From positions 496,001-560,000 of the forward strand of contig NZ_JAUSXO010000001.1 of assembly GCF_030816075.1 (NCBI RefSeq): 64,000 bases of DNA, read 5' to 3'. Shown here piece by piece: positions 25,967-36,132 of this stretch. The notes under the pieces were generated by a model. It made no database searches. It was not told the DNA's origin and worked only from the letters and a program-made list of their open reading frames with translations. Made by a program: the position numbers and the translations under genes. Every line of letters starts with the position of its first letter. Position 1 is the stretch's first letter. This stretch comes from Arthrobacter agilis (GTDB lineage: Bacteria; Actinomycetota; Actinomycetes; Actinomycetales; Micrococcaceae).

Positions 25967-26992
25967 TCATCGCCGCTGGGCCGCGCGGGCCACCGGGACC
26001 CGCGAGAGGATGTCCTGCACGATGCTCGACGCCGTCTCGCCCGCACTCGTGGCCTTGCGGTCCAGCAGGAGGCGGTGCGCGAGCACGGCGTCGGCGATGG
26101 CGGCGATGTCGTCGGGCAGGACGAAGTCGCGGCCCTCGAGCGCGGCGCCGGCCTTGGCCGCCCGGAGGAGCTGCAGCAGGGACCGCGGGCTCGCGCCCAG
26201 GCGCAGCCGGGGGTGCTGGCGGGTGGCGTGACCCACGGCGACGGTGTACTCCTTGACGGCCGGCGAGACGTACACGCCCCGGACCTCGCGCATCATCGCG
26301 GCGATGTCCGAGACGCTCGCCACGGGGCGGATCCCCTCCAGCGGAGACACGGACTGGTGCGTCTCGAGCATGTCCACCTCGGCGCGGGCGTCCGGGTAGC
26401 CCATGGAGATCCGGGCCATGAAGCGGTCGCGCTGGGCTTCGGGGAGGGGATAGGTGCCCTCCATCTCGATGGGGTTCTGCGTGGCCACCACCATGAAGGG
26501 TTCGCCGAGCATGTGGGTGGTGCCGTCCACGGTGACCTGGTGCTCCTCCATGCATTCGAGGAGGGAGGACTGCGTCTTGGCCGAGGCCCGGTTGATCTCG
26601 TCGCCGATGACGATGTTCGCGAAGACCGGGCCGGGCCGGAACTCGAAGCGCCGGGTGTCCTGGCTGAAGATGGACACCCCGGTGACGTCCGAGGGCAGGA
26701 GGTCGGGGGTGAACTGGATGCGGTTCACGGTGCAGTCGATCGTCCGGGCCAGGGTCTTCGCGAGCAGGGTCTTGCCGATACCCGGGACGTCCTCCAGCAG
26801 CAGGTGGCCCTGGGCGAGCAGGACGGTGAGGGCGAGGCGTGCCGCCTCGGGCTTGCCGTCGATCACCGTGTTGATGGAGTCGAGGATCCGGGTGCTGATG
26901 TCGTGGAAGCCGACGCCGGGGACGTCCGGGTCCGTTGGTGCCGCCATTCGCAGTTCCGCTGAGGCCTCGGCGATGTTGTGCTGGACGTCCAT
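25967..26992 (-). CDS. MoxR-type AAA+ ATPase
   Basis: A 341-residue AAA+ ATPase. Walker A is EDVPGIGKTLLAKTLA, Walker B is VIGDEINRA followed by the typical SAKTQSSLLECMEEHQVT, and sensor 1 is VVATQNPIEMEGTYPLPEAQ with the RFM arginine motif. MoxR proteins work as chaperone-like ATPases with vWA/DUF58 partners, the gene immediately downstream here. ATG 26992 is chosen over ATG 27028 because GGAAGG lies five bases ahead. It is first gene of the operon and divergent from tatD (180 bases between starts). Confidence 0.92.
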   Translation of the reverse strand: MDVQHNIAEASAELRMAAPTDPDVPGVGFHDISTRILDSINTVIDGKPEAARLALTVLLAQGHLLLEDVPGIGKTLLAKTLARTIDCTVNRIQFTPDLLPSDVTGVSIFSQDTRRFEFRPGPVFANIVIGDEINRASAKTQSSLLECMEEHQVTVDGTTHMLGEPFMVVATQNPIEMEGTYPLPEAQRDRFMARISMGYPDARAEVDMLETHQSVSPLEGIRPVASVSDIAAMMREVRGVYVSPAVKEYTVAVGHATRQHPRLRLGASPRSLLQLLRAAKAGAALEGRDFVLPDDIAAIADAVLAHRLLLDRKATSAGETASSIVQDILSRVPVARAAQRR

Positions 26993-27160
26993 GGGTACCT
27001 TCCATGCGTGCGGCTGCGAGGCGGGCACCGGCCGGGCGGCCGGGCGAGCGGGACGCAGGGAACGGCCACGACCGTCCCGGCGCGGGGCAGGGCAGGCCTG
27101 GCTGATTCAACAGATTACTAGGTGAACTAGATCCCTGACAGATAAGTTCCGGGCCGTCGA

Positions 27161-27166
27161 TAGGCT
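27161..27166 (+). promoter_or_regulatory. -10 element of a leaderless tatD transcript
   Basis: TAGGCT lies exactly six bases before ATG 27173. No ribosome site is present, as expected for a leaderless message. Confidence 0.5.
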
Positions 27167-27172
27167 TGTCCC

Positions 27173-28129
27173 ATGTGTAACAGCGCAGCAACGGTCCGTC
27201 ATCCCTACGCTGCCGGGGAGACCCCGCAGGCCTACCGCGAGCCGGAGGACACGGACCCTGCGGCGGGAACCGGCGACGACGCGGGTGCACGACGGCGGCG
27301 CAAGGGCGGGTACCCGCCCCTGCCGGAGCCGCTGCCCGTCCCCGTGATCGACAACCACACGCACTTCGACTTCCGGGAGGGCCCCGAGGTGTCCATCGGG
27401 GACGCCCTCGACGCGGCCGAGGCGGCCGGGGTGAGGGGCGCCGTCCAGGTGGGCACCGACCTGGCGTCGTCGCGCTTCACTGCGGACATCGTGCAGCAGG
27501 ATGCCCGGCTCCTCGGCGCCGTGGCCCTCCACCCCAACGACGCCCCGCTGCTCGCGGACGCCGGGACGCTCGACGACGCCCTCGAGGAGATCGAACGACT
27601 CGCCGGCGGCGAGCGCATCCGGGCGCTCGGGGAGACGGGGCTCGACTACTTCCGCACGGGGGAGGGCGGCCGCGGAAGCCAGCTCACGTCGTTCCGGCGC
27701 CACATCGACATCGCCCGGCGGCTCGGCAAGGCGCTCCAGATCCACGACCGGGACGCGCACGACGACGTGGTGGCCACGCTCCTCGCCGACGGTGCTCCGG
27801 AACGCGTGGTGCTGCACTGCTTCTCGGGCGACGCCGGCCTCGCGCGGATCTGCAACGACCAGGGGTGGTACATGTCGTTCGCGGGGACCGTGACGTTCCG
27901 CAATGCGGACAACCTGCGGGAGGCGCTGCTCGTCGCCGACCCTGCCCTCGTGCTGACCGAGACGGACGCGCCGTTCCTCACCCCGCATCCCTACCGCGGG
28001 CGGCCCAATGCCGCCTACATGGTGCCGTACACCGTGCGCGCCATGGCGGGCATCCTGGAGACCGACCTCGATTCCCTGTGTGCCCGGCTGACCGCCAACA
28101 CGGAGGCCGTGTACGGCACGTGGGCCTGA
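27173..28129 (+). CDS. tatD: TatD-family metal-dependent hydrolase
   Basis: A 318-residue TIM-barrel amidohydrolase. The metal ligands are all visible: IDNHTHFD (first His pair), GETGLDYF (Glu), LQIHDRDAHDD (His), VLHCFSGD (His) and LTETDAPFL (Asp). TatD proteins are Mg-dependent 3'-5' DNases implicated in DNA repair. A ~55-residue basic N-terminal extension (ARRRRKGGYPP) precedes the barrel and is supported by the leaderless start at ATG 27173. In mycobacteria and most actinobacteria rpfB follows tatD; here it does not. Confidence 0.92.
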   Translation: MCNSAATVRHPYAAGETPQAYREPEDTDPAAGTGDDAGARRRRKGGYPPLPEPLPVPVIDNHTHFDFREGPEVSIGDALDAAEAAGVRGAVQVGTDLASSRFTADIVQQDARLLGAVALHPNDAPLLADAGTLDDALEEIERLAGGERIRALGETGLDYFRTGEGGRGSQLTSFRRHIDIARRLGKALQIHDRDAHDDVVATLLADGAPERVVLHCFSGDAGLARICNDQGWYMSFAGTVTFRNADNLREALLVADPALVLTETDAPFLTPHPYRGRPNAAYMVPYTVRAMAGILETDLDSLCARLTANTEAVYGTWA

Positions 28130-28379
28130 CCGGACGGGCCTGGAGCGGGCCCGGGAAACGGTGCGGAGCAGGCCCGATGGGGGGTCCGCAGGAGGTCCGC
28201 AGCAGGCGTCGGAGTAGGCCCGGAGTAGGCCCGGATCCTGCCTGAAGTAGGCGCCGGATCGGGTGTCCCCGATCACACGTAGCGCCGCGGGCAGCTGCGA
28301 GTACCAGCCCCCCGGATTCGGGTAGGGGGCACTCGTGCCCCGGCCTGTGGTCCTCCGTACTGTTCTTCAAGGAGAGGCA

Positions 28380-28646
28380 GTGCCGGCAAGACATCGCGCC
28401 GAGGCCGGCCGCCCTCCCAGTACCGTCCTTCTCGTGAGACCGGAAGACGGCGGTACGACCGGCAGCTTCCTTTCCCAGCAGGGGAGCTGCCCCGATCGGG
28501 TCGGCGGCGCTGGAGGCTCTCCTGAGACCAGAGCCTCCCCGGGCGCCGCCGACTCCCGGTCCGAGTCCCGGCCCGCGTCCCAGGACCGCACCGGACGGGG
28601 AATCCCGCCTGACCGGCGCGGCGCGACCGATACCATGGCAGGGTGA
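28380..28646 (+). CDS. Possible small ORF coupled to rsmA
   Basis: An 88-codon frame starts at GTG 28380, five bases after a strong AAGGAG (28369-28374), and stops in a GTGA overlap with the rsmA start at 28643. The product is polar, rich in Arg, Gly, Pro and Ser, with no domain, signal or membrane segment. The perfect SD spacing and the 4-base overlap argue for translation. The composition, which looks like random GC-rich sequence, and the large internal hairpin (28503-28550) argue against. It might be what remains of a leader once attached to rpfB, or a spurious frame. Confidence 0.3.
   Translation: MPARHRAEAGRPPSTVLLVRPEDGGTTGSFLSQQGSCPDRVGGAGGSPETRASPGAADSRSESRPASQDRTGRGIPPDRRGATDTMAG
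28503..28550 (+). repeat. Two-part inverted repeat upstream of rsmA
   Basis: GGCGGCG (28503-28509) pairs with CGCCGCC (28544-28550), and inside it GGAGGCTCT (28512-28520) pairs perfectly with AGAGCCTCC (28530-28538) around a 9-base loop. A small interior loop separates the two stems. There is no T-run after it. Confidence 0.55.
28631..28636 (+). promoter_or_regulatory. -10 element of a leaderless rsmA transcript
   Basis: TACCAT lies six bases upstream of GTG 28643, the same geometry as at tatD, rsmI and the SpoIIM-like gene. Confidence 0.45.
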
Positions 28647-29548
28647 CTACGCCCCCCGCCGCCGGCACGCCCGCACCCCTCTTCGGCGCCGCCGACATCC
28701 GGCGCCTGGCAGCCGACGTCGACATCCGTCCCACCAAGACCCTCGGCCAGAACTTTGTGATCGACGGCAACACCATCCGCAGGATCGTCGCCGCCGCGAA
28801 CCTCGGCCCGGACGAGACGGTCCTCGAGGTGGGCCCCGGTCTCGGGTCCCTCACCCTCGGCCTGCTCGACGCCGCCGAGCGCGTGGTTGCGGTCGAGATC
28901 GACCCGGTGCTCGCCGGGAAACTGCCCGCCACCGTCGCGCAGTGGCGGCCCGAGCGCGCAGCCTCCCTCGACGTCGTCCTGCAGGACGCCCTGCGCGTGA
29001 CCGAACTGCCGCACCCGCCCACCGCGCTCGTGGCCAACCTGCCCTACAACGTCGCCGTCCCCGTGGTCCTCAACCTCCTCGAGCGCTTCCCCTCCCTGCG
29101 GCACGGCCTCGTCATGGTGCAGGACGAGGTGGCGGACCGCCTCGCCGCCCCTCCCGGGTCCAAGACCTACGGCGTCCCGTCCGTGAAGGCCGCCTGGTAC
29201 TCGAGCATGACCAAGGCCGGGGTGGTGGGCATGAACGTGTTCTGGCCGGCCCCGAAGATCGCCTCCGGGCTGGTCCGCTTCACGCGGCGCGAACCCCCGG
29301 CCACGAGCGCCTCCCGCGAGCAGGTGTTCGCCGTCATCGACGCCGCGTTCGCCCAGCGCCGGAAGACCCTGCGGGCCGCGCTCGCGGGCTGGGCCGGCAG
29401 CCCCGTCCTGGCCGAGCAGGCCCTGCGGGACGCCGGCGTGGATCCCACCGCCCGCGGCGAGGTGCTCGACGTCGCGGCGTTCGCGCGCATCGCGGAAGCC
29501 CGCCGGGACGCAGCGGCTGCTCCCGCCGCGACCCGGCCGGTGGGCTAG
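28643..29548 (+). CDS. rsmA: 16S rRNA dimethyladenosine transferase RsmA (KsgA)
   Basis: A 301-residue SAM-dependent methyltransferase that dimethylates A1518 and A1519 in helix 45 of 16S rRNA. It has the entry motif [13 protein letters not shown], the SAM loop [14 protein letters not shown], acidic [10 protein letters not shown], and the catalytic [10 protein letters not shown]. The C-terminal all-helical domain includes [15 protein letters not shown]. Length is normal. The stop codon TAG lies in the -10 element of ispE, and ispE starts 10 bases later. The pair matches Rv1010-Rv1011. Confidence 0.95.
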   Translation: MTTPPAAGTPAPLFGAADIRRLAADVDIRPTKTLGQNFVIDGNTIRRIVAAANLGPDETVLEVGPGLGSLTLGLLDAAERVVAVEIDPVLAGKLPATVAQWRPERAASLDVVLQDALRVTELPHPPTALVANLPYNVAVPVVLNLLERFPSLRHGLVMVQDEVADRLAAPPGSKTYGVPSVKAAWYSSMTKAGVVGMNVFWPAPKIASGLVRFTRREPPATSASREQVFAVIDAAFAQRRKTLRAALAGWAGSPVLAEQALRDAGVDPTARGEVLDVAAFARIAEARRDAAAAPAATRPVG

Positions 29549-29551
29549 GTT
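29546..29551 (+). promoter_or_regulatory. -10 element of a leaderless ispE transcript
   Basis: TAGGTT, overlapping the rsmA stop codon, is seven bases upstream of ATG 29559. It supports 29559 over the TTG at 29550 or ATG 29583. Confidence 0.4.
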
Positions 29552-29558
29552 GGTGGGT

Positions 29559-30530
29559 ATGGTCCCGGGCAGAACAGTCGACATGCGCGCCGGCACACGC
29601 TCCGTCCGCGTCCGGGCCCCCGGGAAGATCAACGTCTCCCTCAAGGTGGGCCCGCCGCGCGAGGACGGGTACCACGGGATCGCCAGCGTGTTCCTCGCCG
29701 TGTCCCTGTACGAGGAGGTCACGGCCACCGAGGCACCCGGCGACGCCATCACGGTGACGGTCAACGGCCAGGGCACCCTGAACCTCCCGCACGACTCCAT
29801 CCCGCTGGATCGCACCAACCTCGCAGTCCGGGCCGCGGAACTCCTCGCGGAGGTCAGCCCCGGCCGCACGGGGGTGCACCTCGACATCACCAAGCGGGTG
29901 CCCATCTCCGGCGGCATGGGCGGGGGATCGGCCGACGCCGCGGCGGCCCTGCTGGCCTGCGACGCCCTGTGGGGCAGCGGCTTCTCCCGGGACGAGCTGG
30001 CCAAGATCGCCGTGGACCTCGGCGCCGACGTGCCCTTCGCCCTCGTCGGCGGCACCGCCGTCGGGCTCGGGGTGGGGGACCAGCTGACACCGGCCATCTC
30101 GAAGACGCCCCTGCACTGGGTCCTCGTCACCTCCGACTACGGGCTCTCCACGCCCGAGGTCTACCGCCGGCTCGACGAGATCCGCCTGCGCGACGGCGTG
30201 GAGCCGGACCCGCAGCCCCAGATCGACCCCGCCATCCTCGGGGCCATGCGTGCCGGCGACGCGCTGGGCCTGGCACCGCTGCTGCACAACGACCTGCAGC
30301 AGGCGTCGCTCGAACTCTCCCCGGGGCTGGGCGATATCCTTGAGACGGGTAAGGCCGCGGGCGCCCTGGCCGGGATCGTCTCCGGCTCCGGTCCCACGAT
30401 CGCCTTCCTCACCCAGAGCTCGGGCCACGCGGCCGAACTCGAGTCCCTCCTCGGGACCGAGGGGCTGCAGGCGGCGTCCGTCCGCGGCCCGGCCCACGGG
30501 GCCCGCATCGCCGCCGGCTTCGACGGCTGA
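29559..30530 (+). CDS. ispE: 4-diphosphocytidyl-2-C-methyl-D-erythritol kinase
   Basis: A 323-residue GHMP kinase of the methylerythritol phosphate pathway to isoprenoids. The start motif VRAPGKINVSLKVGPPREDGYH, the ATP loop KRVPISGGMGGGSADAAA and the C-terminal GIVSGSGPTIAFL are intact. Isoprenoids made this way feed quinones and the polyprenyl carriers used by the membrane glycosyltransferases in this window. ATG 29559 is favoured by a -10-like hexamer seven bases upstream. The ABC-F gene follows after 46 bases. Confidence 0.95.
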   Translation: MVPGRTVDMRAGTRSVRVRAPGKINVSLKVGPPREDGYHGIASVFLAVSLYEEVTATEAPGDAITVTVNGQGTLNLPHDSIPLDRTNLAVRAAELLAEVSPGRTGVHLDITKRVPISGGMGGGSADAAAALLACDALWGSGFSRDELAKIAVDLGADVPFALVGGTAVGLGVGDQLTPAISKTPLHWVLVTSDYGLSTPEVYRRLDEIRLRDGVEPDPQPQIDPAILGAMRAGDALGLAPLLHNDLQQASLELSPGLGDILETGKAAGALAGIVSGSGPTIAFLTQSSGHAAELESLLGTEGLQAASVRGPAHGARIAAGFDG

Positions 30531-30576
30531 CCCGGGCTCCCCGGTCACCACCGCTTCCAACGAAAGCAGCATCTCC

Positions 30577-32397
<1,821 letters not shown>

Positions 32398-32929
32398 ATT
32401 CCCCGTTGCCTCCCGTTTCCGCCGTCTGTCAAGCATGTTTCAGATCACAGACAGGTCCTTCACGAGTGCCCGGCATCGGGTTCCGGACCGGTCCCCGGAG
32501 GGGCCCGCGGAGCGGTGCCGGTACGGCGCCCCCGGCATCCGCTCCTGGGGCGTACGAGGGTCGTCCCGCGGCGCGCGGCCGCCACGAAACCGCAGGTCAC
32601 AGCGCTGCCGATGACGCAGGGGCACGGCTCTGCCGACGACGGACACCGCTGCCGCACCACTGTGGAGGAGTGCCGTCGAGCGAGTACGTGCCCGTCTCCG
32701 CGCGCTGTCCCGACCGCCCGCGCACTTAGGTAGCGCCAAGTAGTAGCGGCATTTTTTCGAGTAGGACACGGGCTGGCGGGTCCCCCTAGTCTCGAAAAAG
32801 GGGAACGGTCCTGATCATCGCTTCGGACCACGTGCCACGACCGGACGCAGCATCGCTGTGACGGCGCTGGGCGCCCTACGCCCGCTGACGTGCATCCCTA
32901 CAGCCGTTCCATTTTCCACAAGGACATCG
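32398..32929. other. 532-base non-coding region and control region of the polysaccharide locus
   Basis: No convincing gene. The first 330 bases are GC-rich with small palindromes only. The last 200 bases are A+T-richer and contain AGTAGTAG-like motifs and a long dyad: TTTTTCGAG (32753-32761) pairs perfectly with CTCGAAAAA (32791-32799), extended inward by TAGG/CCTA. CCCCCTAG (32782-32789) resembles the CCCCTAA boxes seen before the IniB-like gene. The dyad has A-runs on both strands' 3' sides, so it is more like an operator than a terminator. Confidence 0.5.
32753..32799. promoter_or_regulatory. Dyad-symmetric candidate operator of the polysaccharide operon
   Basis: A 9-bp perfect inverted repeat, TTTTTCGAG and CTCGAAAAA, plus an inner TAGG/CCTA pair with a two-base bulge, about 130 bases upstream of the first glycosyltransferase start. 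Confidence 0.45.
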
Positions 32930-34294
32930 ATGCATTCACTCGCGCTCGCAGCCAGCCCAGCCTCCGCCGTCGACCTCGGCCTGCAGGCCCTGGGCGACCG
33001 GTGGTCCGACTGGACCGCCTCCCTCGACTGGACGGACGTCAGTGCGTTCTGGGCCGAGGTCTCCCCCTACTTCCCGATCGCCGTCGCCGGCGCCATCGTC
33101 TGGGGCCTCTGGCTCTACCGCTTCATCCTCTCGCACCGGGCGAAGCCGATCGTGACCGACTACCGGACCACGACGTCCGTGGTGGTCCCGTCCTTCCACG
33201 AGGACCCCGACATCCTGATGAGCGCGCTCGAGTCGTGGCGCTCCCAGGGACCCGACGAGATCATCATCGTCCTGGACGTCGAGGACCTCGACGCCTACGC
33301 CCGGATCGAGGCCCTCGGCGACCCGACCGTCAAGCCGATCCTGTTCCACCACGTGGGCAAGCGCTCCGCCCTGGGGGCCGGGATCCGCCTCGCGCAGTAC
33401 GAGGTCCTGGTGCTCACGGACTCCGACACCTGGTGGCAGCCAGACCTGCTGACGAACGTCCAGATGCCGTTCGTCGACCCGCTCGTCGGCGCCGTCGGAA
33501 CCCACCAGAACGTCTACCAGCGCGACACGAGCGTGTGGCGCCGCGTCGCCGACTGGCTCGTGAACCTGCGCTACCTCGACTACGTCCCCGCCATGGGCGC
33601 TGCCGGCGCCGTGCCGTGCGTCTCCGGCCGGACCGCCGTCTACCGCCGCTCCGCCGTCCTGCCCGTCCTCGAGCACCTCGAGAACGAGTACTTCCTCGGC
33701 AAGCGCTGCATCTCCGGCGACGACGGCCGCCTGACCTGGCTGGTCCTCGCCTCGGGCTACAAGACCGTGCACCAGTCGACGGCGCGGGCCCTGTCGATGT
33801 TCCCCGCCAGCTTCCGGGCCTTCGTGAAGCAGCGCGTCCGCTGGAGCCGGAACTCCTACCGCTGCTACCTCACGGCCATCGGCACCGGGTGGCTGTGGCG
33901 CGTGCCCTTCATCACCAAGGTCACCGTCCTGCAGATCCTGCTGACGCCGGTGACCATGGGCCTGACCATGTTCTACCTGATCTTCAACCGCCTGGACTTC
34001 ACGGTCCTCGGCGTGGCCGCAGCCCTCAGCTGGCTGCTCCTCGGCCGCGGCATCCGCGGTGCCTCCCACCTCCGCCGCCACCCCAAGGACATCCTGATCC
34101 TGCCCGTCCTCGCCTTCGCCGTGATCCTCGTCGCCCTGCCCATCAAGCTGTACGCCTTCGCCACCATGAACAAGCAGGGCTGGCTGACGCGGCACGCCGA
34201 CCAGATCGGCGGCGACGGACAGGACGCGCACAGCCTCGGCACCACCAGCTCCGCCGACCTCTCCGACCAGACCACGCGGGAGGCCGTAGCATGA
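32930..34294 (+). CDS. Processive GT2 polysaccharide synthase (hyaluronan/chitin-synthase class)
   Basis: A 454-residue membrane protein. One N-terminal helix (~40-62) precedes a GT-A domain with VVVPSFHEDPDIL, the DSDTWWQPD metal-binding motif, SGRTAVYRRSA, the catalytic-base region SGDDGRLTW and the QRVRWSRNSYR form of QxxRW, which marks processive synthases. Three to four C-terminal helices should form the polymer channel. It probably polymerises an activated sugar, perhaps a uronic acid made by the dehydrogenase encoded 3 kb downstream, and exports it. ATG 32930 follows AAGG; homology begins later. It is the first gene of a tightly packed operon (ATGA overlap). Confidence 0.85.
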   Translation: MHSLALAASPASAVDLGLQALGDRWSDWTASLDWTDVSAFWAEVSPYFPIAVAGAIVWGLWLYRFILSHRAKPIVTDYRTTTSVVVPSFHEDPDILMSALESWRSQGPDEIIIVLDVEDLDAYARIEALGDPTVKPILFHHVGKRSALGAGIRLAQYEVLVLTDSDTWWQPDLLTNVQMPFVDPLVGAVGTHQNVYQRDTSVWRRVADWLVNLRYLDYVPAMGAAGAVPCVSGRTAVYRRSAVLPVLEHLENEYFLGKRCISGDDGRLTWLVLASGYKTVHQSTARALSMFPASFRAFVKQRVRWSRNSYRCYLTAIGTGWLWRVPFITKVTVLQILLTPVTMGLTMFYLIFNRLDFTVLGVAAALSWLLLGRGIRGASHLRRHPKDILILPVLAFAVILVALPIKLYAFATMNKQGWLTRHADQIGGDGQDAHSLGTTSSADLSDQTTREAVA

Positions 34295-36132
34295 CCAGCC
34301 GCAAACCGATGATCTTCAGCCTCGTCGCCCTCCTCCTCATCGCGCTCGCCGGAGCAGGCTTCATCGCCGCCGGCGACGCCTGGAAGAAGTCAGAGGCCGA
34401 CGCCGTGGGACGCAACGAGATCGCCGCGAACGGCAACGTGCAGGGCGAGCTCTACACCGGCGACCCGCGCAGCGAGGCCCGGATCGTGCAGAGCGAGGAG
34501 GAGCGGCTCGTCTACGTGCGGACCATCGCCTCGGCGGCCCGCTGGCGCGTGGACGGCCTCGAAGGCCCGTACCGCCTCCACACGGGGGCCACGAACACGC
34601 TCGTGCTCCCCGCCCGCACCGAGCCGTACACCACCGCGGACCTCCTCCAGCTCGCACCGGACACCTTCAAGCAGGTGGCGGCATCGACGTTCCTGCTCAG
34701 CGAGAACATCGTGGTGCTGCCCGGCGCCACCCTGTCCCTGAACGGGGCAGAGGGCGTCACCGTCCGCATGCAGAGCGACGAGAAGGCCTTCGTCTCGATC
34801 GTGGCCCTCGGCGGCTCGCTGGCGATGGCCGGCACGCCGGACGCCGACGTCTCGCTGACGAGCTGGAACGGCGTGGGTGCCGATACCGACACCTCCGACG
34901 GACGCGCCTATGTGCGGATGGTCGGTGGCCACGCCGCGTTCTCCCACACCACCGTCTCCTCGCTCGGCTTCTGGAGCGGCAACACCGGTGGCCTCGCCCT
35001 GACCGGCACGGACACCGCGGGCACCTTCCAGGACGCGACGGCCGCACCGGATCCCGTGGCCCCGGCGGGCGCCCGCCTGCTGCCCGAGGCGGACCTGCAG
35101 TCCCTCGCGGACCAGGCGGACCTCGACTACAGCGTGGTCACCGCGGGGATCGACAACCTCACCGTGCGGGACAACGCCTTCGGCCTGTTCATCACCAACG
35201 CCCGCGACGTCGCCATCCGCGACACCGAGATCAGGGGCAGCCTCGTGGACGGCCTGGTCCTGCACCGCTCCGTCACCGACGCGACCATCACCGGCACGAC
35301 GTCGTCGGACAACGCGGTGGACGGCATCACCGTGGGCCGGTCCAGCATGCGCGTGCAGCTGCAGGACGTCACGGCCCGCGGCAACGGACGCAACGGGATC
35401 TCCCTCGACGGCCAGCCGCTCGCGGACGGCCCGAACGCCGTCGGCACGGCGGTCGTCACCTACGGCAGCAACCGCGTGGTGAAGAGCACGATCAGCGACA
35501 ACGGACGCTACGGCGTGGAAGTCAGCGGCGGTGAGAACCTCCGCCTGACGGGCAACACCATCCGCGGCAACGAGGTCGGCGTCGTCGTGAACTACTCGGC
35601 GAAGGGCGTCAACATCATCGACAACGAGATCCGCGACCAGGACCAGCAGGGCATCGCCGTCCGCGACACCGGTGCGGTGGCCGACATCCGCAGGAACAGG
35701 ATCTCCGGCGGCGACACGGGCGTGTACGTCCGGGACGCTTCGGCCTCGATCACCGGCAACACCATGTCCTCCCTCGCCGGACACGGCGTCTCCCTCCGCG
35801 GCAACGTCCCCGACACCCGGGTCACCGGCAACGACGTGGGCGGGTACGGCACCACCGCCATCTGGGACGAGACGTCCACGGGTGCGCTGGTCGAGGAGAA
35901 CGAGCTGCTGAACTGGCACCCCGCACCCACCGTGCACAGCGTCCTGAACTCCGTGTTCCAGCCGCTGACGTTCATCTGGCTGCTGCTGGGCGGACTGCTC
36001 GTGGCGACGGCCTTCACCCGCAAGCGGCACCTGCGCGTGCGGACCATCCGTAACCCGTACGAGGAGCGCGTCCCGCTGACGGCCCTCAGCCGCGGGATCG
36101 TGCGCATCGACGACGTCCGGGGGGCCCGATGA
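34291..36132 (+). CDS. Membrane-anchored right-handed parallel beta-helix protein
   Basis: A 613-residue protein with an N-terminal membrane helix (~7-27), a ~180-residue entry domain, an extracytoplasmic beta-helix (about 240-540) built of ~22-residue Asn/Asp/Gly-rich turns such as NTIRGNEVGVVVN and NRISGGDTGVYV, and a C-terminal helix (~556-575) followed by a basic cytoplasmic tail. Proteins of this fold near processive synthases include alginate epimerases (AlgG) and lyases, so a polymer-modifying or -guiding role outside the membrane is plausible. No catalytic residues could be assigned by eye. Start and stop both sit in ATGA overlaps, indicating strict co-translation. Confidence 0.75.
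   Translation: MTSRKPMIFSLVALLLIALAGAGFIAAGDAWKKSEADAVGRNEIAANGNVQGELYTGDPRSEARIVQSEEERLVYVRTIASAARWRVDGLEGPYRLHTGATNTLVLPARTEPYTTADLLQLAPDTFKQVAASTFLLSENIVVLPGATLSLNGAEGVTVRMQSDEKAFVSIVALGGSLAMAGTPDADVSLTSWNGVGADTDTSDGRAYVRMVGGHAAFSHTTVSSLGFWSGNTGGLALTGTDTAGTFQDATAAPDPVAPAGARLLPEADLQSLADQADLDYSVVTAGIDNLTVRDNAFGLFITNARDVAIRDTEIRGSLVDGLVLHRSVTDATITGTTSSDNAVDGITVGRSSMRVQLQDVTARGNGRNGISLDGQPLADGPNAVGTAVVTYGSNRVVKSTISDNGRYGVEVSGGENLRLTGNTIRGNEVGVVVNYSAKGVNIIDNEIRDQDQQGIAVRDTGAVADIRRNRISGGDTGVYVRDASASITGNTMSSLAGHGVSLRGNVPDTRVTGNDVGGYGTTAIWDETSTGALVEENELLNWHPAPTVHSVLNSVFQPLTFIWLLLGGLLVATAFTRKRHLRVRTIRNPYEERVPLTALSRGIVRIDDVRGAR

Larger units (their letters stand above)
28130..28642. other. 513-base structured region between tatD and rsmA (rpfB absent)
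   Basis: Contains near-perfect direct repeats (GGAGTAGGCCC twice at about 28210-28232; GGTCCGCAG twice at about 28184-28200), a 7-bp hairpin GATCGGG/CCCGATC (28257-28274) that could end tatD transcription, and a large two-part stem (28503-28550). A small open frame with a good ribosome site crosses the second half. No remnant of the G5/transglycosylase domains of RpfB was recognised, and I could not fold a c-di-AMP (ydaO) riboswitch here. Confidence 0.5.

Noticed and set aside
28130..28380. c-di-AMP (ydaO) riboswitch expected before rpfB
   Set aside because: The conserved ydaO blocks could not be recognised, and rpfB itself is absent.
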